A stretch of DNA of 11,420 bases from an uncultured Lysobacterales bacterium. Its GTDB lineage: Bacteria > Pseudomonadota > Gammaproteobacteria > Xanthomonadales > SZUA-36. The notes under the pieces are model-generated. The model was not told where the DNA came from. It searched no databases and was given only the letters and a program-made list of their open reading frames with translations. The stretch is from NCBI GenBank assembly GCA_937995275.1, contig CALKKN010000304.1, positions 1 through 11,420 on the forward strand, read 5' to 3'. The position numbers and the translations under genes are program-made. Positions 6,297 through 11,420 of the stretch are shown one piece after another (positions within the stretch are counted from its first letter, which is position 1; every line of letters begins with the position of its first letter).

Positions 6297-8246
6297 ATGA
6301 ACGACATCTATCCCGTACCTGAATCCGCTGCGACGAGGGCCCTCATTGACGAGGCCGAATACGAGCACCTGTACAAGGAATCCATCGACAACGGCGAGGC
6401 TTTCTGGGCCGAGACGGCGAAGCGCCTGGACTGGGTGCGCTTCCCTACAAAAATCAAGGACGTGTCGTTCGACCGCTCCGACCTGCACATCCGCTGGTTC
6501 GAGGACGGCGTGCTGAACGCCTGCTACAACTGCATCGACCGGCACCTCGAAACGCGGGGCGACCAGACCGCCATCATCTGGGAGGGCGACGACCCCGCGC
6601 GCGACGCGCACATCACCTACCGGGAACTGCACCGGCGCGTCTGCCGCATGGCCAACGTGCTGAAGAAGCGGGGCGTCAAGAAAGGCGACCGGGTCACGAT
6701 CTACATGCCCATGATTCCGGAGGCGGCGACCTCCATGCTGGCCTGCGCCCGCATCGGGGCCATCCATTCGGTCGTCTTCGGCGGTTTTTCACCGGATGCG
6801 CTGGCCGGCCGGATCATCGACTGCGATTCGAACGTGGTCATCACCGCCGACGAGGGCCTCCGCGGCGGACGCATTGTGCCCCTGAAGAAGAACGTCGACG
6901 CTGCCTGCGCGGTGCCTGGCGTTCTGGACAGCCTTCAGTCCGTGCTCGTGGTGCGCAACACCGGGGGCGACATCGACTGGCACGACGGCCGCGATTACTG
7001 GTACCAGGACGAAGCGGAGACGGTGGCCGACGATTGCCCCGTTGAGGAAATGAACGCCGAAGACCCGCTGTTCATTCTCTACACCTCCGGTTCGACCGGC
7101 AAACCCAAGGGCGTGCTGCACACGACCGGCGGCTACCTCGTCTACGCCGCCTACACGCACGAGATCGTCTTCGACTACCACCCGGGCGACATCTATTGGT
7201 GCACCGCAGACGTCGGCTGGGTGACCGGGCACAGCTACATCGTCTACGGCCCGCTGGCGAACGGCGCCATCACGATGATGTTCGAAGGTGTGCCGAACTA
7301 CCCCAGCCCCAGCCGGTTCTGGGAAGTCTGCGACAAGCACCATGTCAACATCTGTTACACGGCGCCGACCGCCATCCGCGCGCTGATGCGCGAGGGCGAC
7401 GATCCGGTCCAACAAACCTCGCGCAAGTCCCTGCGCCTGCTGGGCACCGTCGGCGAGCCGATCAATCCGGAAGCCTGGTCGTGGTATTACAACGTGGTCG
7501 GCGAGGGGCGCTGCCCGATCGTCGACACCTGGTGGCAGACGGAAACGGGCGGCATCCTGATCAGCCCGCTGCCCGGCGCCACAGCGCTCAAACCGGGCTC
7601 CGCCACCAAGCCGCTGCCGGGCATCAAACCGGCGTTGTACGACGAGAAAGCCAACCCTCTGCCGACCGAGGGGCCGGCCTCCGGCCTGCTGGCGATCACG
7701 GATAGCTGGCCCGGGCAGATGCGCACCGTATACGGCGATCACCAGCGTTTCGTCGACACCTACTTCGCAACCATTCCCGGCACGTATTTCACCGGTGACG
7801 GTTCGCGCCGCGACGAGGACGGCTATTACTGGATCACCGGCCGGGTCGACGACGTGCTGAATGTTTCCGGCCACCGGCTGGGAACGGCCGAGATCGAAAG
7901 CGCCCTGGTCGCGCACGGAGCGGTCGCCGAAGCCGCGGTCGTCGGGTACCCGCACGACATCAAGGGCGAAGGCATCTACGCCTATGTCACGCTGGTCGCC
8001 GGCGCCGAGTCCTCCGACGAATTGCGGGCGGAACTGCGCCAGTGGGTGCGCAAGGAAATCGGCCCGATCGCGACGCCGGACCTGATGCAATGGGCGCCCG
8101 GCCTGCCCAAGACCCGTTCCGGCAAGATCATGCGCCGCATTCTGCGCAAGATCGCCGCCAACGACTACGGCAACCTGGGGGACACCTCGACCCTGGCTGA
8201 ACCGGACGTCGTCGCGCAGTTGATCGACAATCGCATGAATCGCTGA
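6297..8246 (+). CDS. acs: Acetyl-CoA synthetase (AMP-forming)
   Basis: Acs activates acetate with ATP and CoA through an acetyl-adenylate to give acetyl-CoA, allowing growth on or scavenging of acetate. At 649 residues it matches the family length (E. coli 652). Visible motifs are the N-terminal [14 protein letters not shown] region, the P-loop-like [11 protein letters not shown] (262-272), [22 protein letters not shown], the hinge region with [20 protein letters not shown], and the C-terminal [11 protein letters not shown] with Lys610, the residue equivalent to the acetylation-controlled lysine of Salmonella Acs. The ATG at 6297 has only a weak AAGG upstream. ycgL follows closely. No acetate transporter (actP) or yjcH partner is present downstream. 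Confidence 0.97.
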   Translation: MNDIYPVPESAATRALIDEAEYEHLYKESIDNGEAFWAETAKRLDWVRFPTKIKDVSFDRSDLHIRWFEDGVLNACYNCIDRHLETRGDQTAIIWEGDDPARDAHITYRELHRRVCRMANVLKKRGVKKGDRVTIYMPMIPEAATSMLACARIGAIHSVVFGGFSPDALAGRIIDCDSNVVITADEGLRGGRIVPLKKNVDAACAVPGVLDSLQSVLVVRNTGGDIDWHDGRDYWYQDEAETVADDCPVEEMNAEDPLFILYTSGSTGKPKGVLHTTGGYLVYAAYTHEIVFDYHPGDIYWCTADVGWVTGHSYIVYGPLANGAITMMFEGVPNYPSPSRFWEVCDKHHVNICYTAPTAIRALMREGDDPVQQTSRKSLRLLGTVGEPINPEAWSWYYNVVGEGRCPIVDTWWQTETGGILISPLPGATALKPGSATKPLPGIKPALYDEKANPLPTEGPASGLLAITDSWPGQMRTVYGDHQRFVDTYFATIPGTYFTGDGSRRDEDGYYWITGRVDDVLNVSGHRLGTAEIESALVAHGAVAEAAVVGYPHDIKGEGIYAYVTLVAGAESSDELRAELRQWVRKEIGPIATPDLMQWAPGLPKTRSGKIMRRILRKIAANDYGNLGDTSTLAEPDVVAQLIDNRMNR

Positions 8247-8262
8247 GGCGATTGCCGCCCCC

Positions 8263-8284
8263 GCCCGGCGTCATGGCGTCGGGC
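8263..8284 (+). other. GC-rich hairpin with ycgL ATG in its loop
   Basis: A 9-bp stem (GCCCGGCGT paired with GCGTCGGGC, including two G-U pairs) closes a 4-nt loop CATG. The ATG of this loop (8273-8275) is the likely ycgL start. No T-run follows, so it is a poor intrinsic terminator for acs; it could instead reduce ycgL initiation unless ribosomes arrive from acs. Confidence 0.5.
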
Positions 8285-8572
8285 GGGCTGGATTTCTCCG
8301 TGACCACGCTCTGCAAGGTTTACCGTTCCGGCAAACGGGCGGAAACGTACCTCTACCTGGCGCACGACCGGGAATTCGAGGATTTGCCGGACGACCTGCG
8401 CCGCACGTTCGGAGTGCCCGAATTCGTAATGCACCTGCGGCTTGCGCCCGGGCGCCGGCTGGCCCGCGTTGCGGTGGAACAGGTCCTCGCGGCGCTCGGC
8501 AAACAGGGATATTTCCTGCAGCTGCCGCCGGAGCTGCCGATCGAGGAAGAAATCGCGCGCCGCCTTTCCTGA
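8273..8572 (+). CDS. ycgL: YcgL domain-containing protein
   Basis: A 99-residue member of the YcgL family, small cytoplasmic proteins of gammaproteobacteria with no settled biochemical role. The signature runs through most of the protein: a cysteine followed by VYRSGKRAETYLYL, then FEDLPDDLRRTFGVPEFVMHLRL, LARV..EQVLAALGKQGYFLQLPPE. The true start is uncertain. I use ATG 8273; TTG 8252 (with GAGG just upstream) would add seven residues and GTG 8300 would remove nine. It begins 26 nt after acs and is likely cotranscribed with it. Its end is only 4 nt from the end of the convergent dehydrogenase gene, with no terminator between them. Confidence 0.88.
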   Translation: MASGGLDFSVTTLCKVYRSGKRAETYLYLAHDREFEDLPDDLRRTFGVPEFVMHLRLAPGRRLARVAVEQVLAALGKQGYFLQLPPELPIEEEIARRLS

Positions 8573-8576
8573 GACT

Positions 8577-9554
8577 TCAGATCACCACGTTGAACGGCTG
8601 CCCGGCCGCAAACGCCTGTACGATCCGGGTCAGCTGATCGAGCGCCGCCTGCCGCCCCCGCTTGCTGGCCCAGGCGTTGTGCGGTGTCAGCAACAGGTTG
8701 GGGATGTCGGCGGCCAGCAGGGGATGATCGGGCGGCGGCGGCTCCGAGGTCAGCGTGTCCACCCCGGCGCCGCCGATATCGCCGGCGCGCAGGGCGTCGG
8801 CCAGATCCCGTTCGTTGACGATGCCGCCCCGCGCGGTGTTGATCAGGATGGCATCGCTCTTCATCGAAACGAGCTCGCCGCGGGCTACCAGGTTCCGGGT
8901 TTCATCCGTCAGCGGACAGTGGATGCTGAGCACGTCGGCCCGACGCACTACGTCTTCGAATGGCAGCCGGCCGGGGCGCGCCCGGCGGCCCTTGCGTTCC
9001 GCCACCAGGACCTTCATGCCCAGGGCACCGGCCGCCGCTGCCGCGGCCCGGCCGAGTGTCCCGTAGCCGATCACGCCGAATTTCAGCCCGGCGGCCTCGC
9101 GGATGGGGCGTTCCTGCAGGCAGAACTGCCGGGCTTCGCACCACTCGCCCTGGCGCACCCGCTGCCAGTACCAGGGCTGCCCGGTCAACAGGTTGAGCAT
9201 CAGGGTCACAGTGTGTTGCGCGACCGCCCCGGTGCAGTAGTCGCGAATGTTGCAGACCGTAACGCCGGCGTGCCGGGCGGCCTCCGGATCGACGATGTCG
9301 GTGCCGGTCGAGGCCACGGCCACCAACCGCAGCTCGCTGGCGCCGGCCAGCGCGGCGCCATCCAGGCGACACTTGTTGGTGACCACGACCTGGGCGCCGC
9401 GGACACGCTCGGGGATGTCGGCCGGTTCGGTGAACGGGTGCCAGTCCCACTCCGGCAGGCAGGCGTCCAGGCCGGTGCGGTCGAGGTCGCCGCGATCCAC
9501 CGTCTCGAGGTCGAGAAACACGCCCTTTTCAAGTGTCACGGAGCCGTTCTGCAC
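8577..9554 (-). CDS. D-2-hydroxyacid dehydrogenase, hydroxypyruvate reductase/glycerate dehydrogenase-like
   Basis: A 325-residue NAD(P)-dependent dehydrogenase of the D-isomer 2-hydroxyacid family; closest in feel to glycerate dehydrogenase (HprA), which interconverts hydroxypyruvate and D-glycerate. The Rossmann motif GYGTLG lies at 163-168 and VLVAERKG follows the second strand. The catalytic residues are all present: Arg242 in TARGG, Glu271 in DTLTSEP and His292 in TPHNAWAS. The GTG at 9554 starts 15 nt after the exbD stop. No good ribosome-binding site is seen, so coupling is possible; GTG codons at residues 6 and 12 are alternative starts. Exact substrate and cofactor preference are inferred, not seen. 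Confidence 0.88.
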   Translation of the reverse strand: MQNGSVTLEKGVFLDLETVDRGDLDRTGLDACLPEWDWHPFTEPADIPERVRGAQVVVTNKCRLDGAALAGASELRLVAVASTGTDIVDPEAARHAGVTVCNIRDYCTGAVAQHTVTLMLNLLTGQPWYWQRVRQGEWCEARQFCLQERPIREAAGLKFGVIGYGTLGRAAAAAAGALGMKVLVAERKGRRARPGRLPFEDVVRRADVLSIHCPLTDETRNLVARGELVSMKSDAILINTARGGIVNERDLADALRAGDIGGAGVDTLTSEPPPPDHPLLAADIPNLLLTPHNAWASKRGRQAALDQLTRIVQAFAAGQPFNVVI

Positions 9555-9569
9555 GGTCGATACCGCCGA

Positions 9570-9980
9570 CTAAGGCGTCTCTGTGGTAGCCACGCTGACC
9601 GACTCGATGCCGACGATCCGCGCGGCGTCGAGCACGGTAACCAGCGCGTCGGTGTCGGCCTCGGGGTGGGCGGCCACGATCAGGGGCGAGCGCGGCTTTT
9701 CCGCTCTTGCGCGCTCCAGGTTGGCGGCGACGGCCGCTGGCTCGAGGATACGGCCCTGCAGGATGATGAAGCTGCCGCCGTCGATCCGGACGACAATCGG
9801 CCCCTCGTCCTGCTGCACTTCCTTCGGCGGCGTGGTGGAAGGCCGCGAAACCTCCAACCCCTTTTCCTTGATGAACGACGTCGTTACGATGAAAAAAATC
9901 AGCATGATGAAGACGACGTCCAACATCGGCGTGATGTTGATACCGTCTTCTTCCTCGAGGTGCCGCCTGCGTCTCGCCAT
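9570..9980 (-). CDS. ExbD/TolR-family biopolymer transport protein
   Basis: ExbD/TolR proteins use the proton motive force, with an ExbB/TolQ partner, to energise outer-membrane processes. The 136-residue protein has a basic N-terminus, the conserved NITPMLDVVFIMLIFFIV membrane helix with the essential proton-path Asp21, and a periplasmic domain ending in TETP. Here it stands without ExbB, TonB or TolQ in view. It follows the 42-residue membrane protein by 52 nt and precedes the dehydrogenase by 15 nt, so it is probably part of a glmS-led transcription unit. The start ATG at 9980 is the only one possible in frame; its ribosome-binding site is weak. Confidence 0.92.
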   Translation of the reverse strand: MARRRRHLEEEDGINITPMLDVVFIMLIFFIVTTSFIKEKGLEVSRPSTTPPKEVQQDEGPIVVRIDGGSFIILQGRILEPAAVAANLERARAEKPRSPLIVAAHPEADTDALVTVLDAARIVGIESVSVATTETP

Positions 9981-10032
9981 GTCGCGGTCACCGTCTGGGG
10001 AGCCGCGCGGATCCGTCGTTCACAATGGGAAT

Positions 10033-10161
10033 TCACTCTTCCTTGTAGTTTTCTTCCAGAATGCCTTTATCCTTCAGGGTCCTGGTCAGTTTTTCCACCC
10101 TGACAAACGCCGCTACGCCGACCAGGCCGAACACGAATGCTGCTGCCGCTAATCCTTCCAC
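10033..10161 (-). CDS. Small single-pass membrane protein (42 aa), unknown function
   Basis: A short gene starting with GTG at 10161, preceded by a strong AAGGAG six bases upstream, 31 nt after the glmS stop. The 42-residue product has one transmembrane helix (GLAAAAFVFGLVGVAAFV, about residues 3-20) and then a highly charged tail, RVEKLTRTLKDKGILEENYKEE, probably a cytoplasmic amphipathic or coiled helix. The longer open frame upstream overlaps glmS out of frame and lacks a ribosome-binding site, so it is not used. I do not recognise a named family. Its place just before exbD suggests, but does not prove, a link with that protein. Confidence 0.7.
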   Translation of the reverse strand: MEGLAAAAFVFGLVGVAAFVRVEKLTRTLKDKGILEENYKEE

Positions 10162-10192
10162 AAAGCTCTCCTTATGATTTCGTTGTTGCCGA

Positions 10193-11420
10193 CTACTCCA
10201 CAGTGACCGACTTCGCGAGGTTCCTGGGCTGGTCGACATCCGTGCCGCGCAACACGGCCACATGGTAGGCCAGCAACTGCAGCGGCACGGTGAGCACGAC
10301 CGGCGCCAACAGCGGTCCGCCCGTTTCCAGTTCGATGACCATGCCGTGGCGTTCCTTGAAGCTGGACAGGGCCTCGGCATCGGCGATGACGAACATCTCG
10401 CCGCCCCGGGCGCGCACCTCTTCGATATTGCTGATCAGCTTCTCCAGCAGCCGGTTGTTGGGCGCCACGGCAACCACCGGCATATCGTGGTCGACCAGCG
10501 CCAGCGGGCCGTGCTTGAGCTCGCCCGCCGGGTAAGCCTCGGCGTGGATGTAGGAGATTTCCTTCAGCTTCAGGGCGCCCTCCATCGCGATGGGGTAGTG
10601 GCTGCCGCGGCCGAGAAAGAGGGCATGGTGCTTTTCCACGAAATGCCCGGCAAGCCGCTCGATGCGGGCATCCAGTTGCAGGGCCTGCTCGATCCTGGCG
10701 GGCAGCTCGCTGAGCTGGCCGACCCACTCCGCCAGCTGGTCGCGGTCGACTGAGCCGGCTTGCTGGGCCAGGACCAGCACCAACAGCTGCAGCGCCACGA
10801 GCTGCGTCGTGAACGCCTTGGTCGAGGCGACGCCGATTTCCAGGCCCGCCCGGGTCATCAGCAACAGCTCGGATTCGCGCACGATCGAACTCTCCGGCAC
10901 GTTGCAGATGGCCAATGTCGCCAGATAACCGGAGCTGCTGGCGTGGCGGATCGCGGCGAGGGTGTCGGCGGTCTCGCCGGACTGGGAAATCGCCACGAAC
11001 AGGGTATTAGCGGGCACCACCGGGTTTCGGTAACGGTATTCGCTGGCCACTTCTACCGTGCAGGGAATGCCGGCGAGCTCCTCCATCTGGTAGCGCGCGA
11101 CCAGCCCGGCGTGGTAGCTGGTGCCACAGGCGACGATGTGCACCTGCCGGACCTGCCGCAGGATCTCGTCCGCCTCAATGCCGAACACGCCGGGCAGAAT
11201 CCGGCCCGAACCGATTCGCCCCTCCAGGGTTTCGGCCACCGCGCGCGGCTGTTCGAAAATCTCCTTCTGCATGTAGTGCCGATACGCGCCGCGCTGGACG
11301 GCGTCGGCGGCGAGATCCGCCTCCACGACCGGCCGCCGGACGGGTTCGTCGTGCCGATCGCGAACTTCATGGGCTGCCGTATCCAGCCTGACCACGTCGC
11401 CTTCGTCGAGGTATACGAAG
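10193..11420 (-). CDS. glmS: Glutamine-fructose-6-phosphate aminotransferase, C-terminal two thirds (5' end outside window)
   Basis: GlmS makes glucosamine-6-phosphate from fructose-6-phosphate and glutamine, the first step toward UDP-GlcNAc for peptidoglycan and LPS. The window holds the last 408 residues, entering at FVYLDEGDV, which matches about residue 202 of the usual 609; the N-terminal glutaminase domain is outside. Both sugar isomerase (SIS) domains are present: ACGTSYHAG, SQSGETADTLA and STKAFTTQL in the first, LFLGRGSHYPIAMEGALKLKE (shown in part) and AEAYPAGELKHGPLAL in the second, with the catalytic C-terminal NLAKSVTVE. The frame is open to the window edge, so the GTG at 11395 is not its start. 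It leads the minus-strand unit with the small membrane protein, exbD and the dehydrogenase. Confidence 0.97.
   Translation of the reverse strand, partial: FVYLDEGDVVRLDTAAHEVRDRHDEPVRRPVVEADLAADAVQRGAYRHYMQKEIFEQPRAVAETLEGRIGSGRILPGVFGIEADEILRQVRQVHIVACGTSYHAGLVARYQMEELAGIPCTVEVASEYRYRNPVVPANTLFVAISQSGETADTLAAIRHASSSGYLATLAICNVPESSIVRESELLLMTRAGLEIGVASTKAFTTQLVALQLLVLVLAQQAGSVDRDQLAEWVGQLSELPARIEQALQLDARIERLAGHFVEKHHALFLGRGSHYPIAMEGALKLKEISYIHAEAYPAGELKHGPLALVDHDMPVVAVAPNNRLLEKLISNIEEVRARGGEMFVIADAEALSSFKERHGMVIELETGGPLLAPVVLTVPLQLLAYHVAVLRGTDVDQPRNLAKSVTVE

Noticed and set aside
6147..6767. N-terminal extension of the patatin frame (open reading frame continues 207 codons upstream)
   Set aside because: This stretch is antisense to acs, while the ATG at 6146 has a good ribosome-binding site and starts a signal peptide.
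6789..8090. 433-codon minus-strand open frame inside acs
   Set aside because: Antisense shadow of a fully conserved acs; no start signal or domain.
8442..10103. 553-codon plus-strand open frame opposite the dehydrogenase and exbD genes
   Set aside because: It is a GC-rich shadow of two genes with full catalytic or membrane motifs; its translation shows no recognisable domain and begins inside ycgL.
11393..11395. GTG at 11395 as the start of glmS
   Set aside because: The frame and GlmS homology continue to the window edge (FVYLDEGD), so the gene is cut by the edge.

Overview
The window reads as ordinary chromosome from a high-GC gammaproteobacterium. The best evidence is the YcgL-family protein (a family I know from gammaproteobacteria), the tatABC order, an E. 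coli-like GlmS C-terminal half, an Acs of normal length and a PlpD-type patatin/Omp85 protein. I see no transposase, phage gene, CRISPR array, tRNA or rRNA. The species cannot be named from this sequence.

Layout. Positions 71-1436 (+) hold tatA-tatB-tatC, a complete twin-arginine translocase. Its 3' end overlaps, tail to tail, a minus-strand pair: a LOG-family phosphoribohydrolase gene (2267-2884) followed 3 nt later by a BPSS1780-like membrane protein gene (1421-2263). Divergent from that pair is a rhomboid intramembrane protease gene (2971-3585, +), probably using a TTG start. It faces a dodecin gene (3634-3840, -). Next is a 737-residue type Vd patatin autotransporter (3933-6146, -), divergent from acetyl-CoA synthetase acs (6297-8246, +). 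A small ycgL gene follows acs closely. The right end is a minus-strand run read from the window edge inward: glmS (5' end cut off), an unlisted 42-residue membrane protein, an ExbD/TolR protein and a 2-hydroxyacid dehydrogenase resembling hydroxypyruvate reductase.

How the genes relate. Most are housekeeping or envelope genes without a single shared pathway. Tat exports folded proteins. Acs activates acetate. GlmS supplies glucosamine-6-phosphate for peptidoglycan and LPS. The patatin protein and ExbD act at the envelope. The run glmS - small membrane protein - exbD - dehydrogenase looks like one transcription unit but has no obvious common function.

Points most worth a second look: a 97-bp nested inverted-repeat element between the patatin gene and acs that ends right at the patatin ribosome-binding site; the 42-residue membrane protein with a strong ribosome-binding site next to an ExbD that lacks a visible ExbB; and a 24-bp tandem duplication at the tatC 3' end, where one T creates the stop codon of the gene on the other strand. 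I found nothing that amounts to a clear new multi-gene system.
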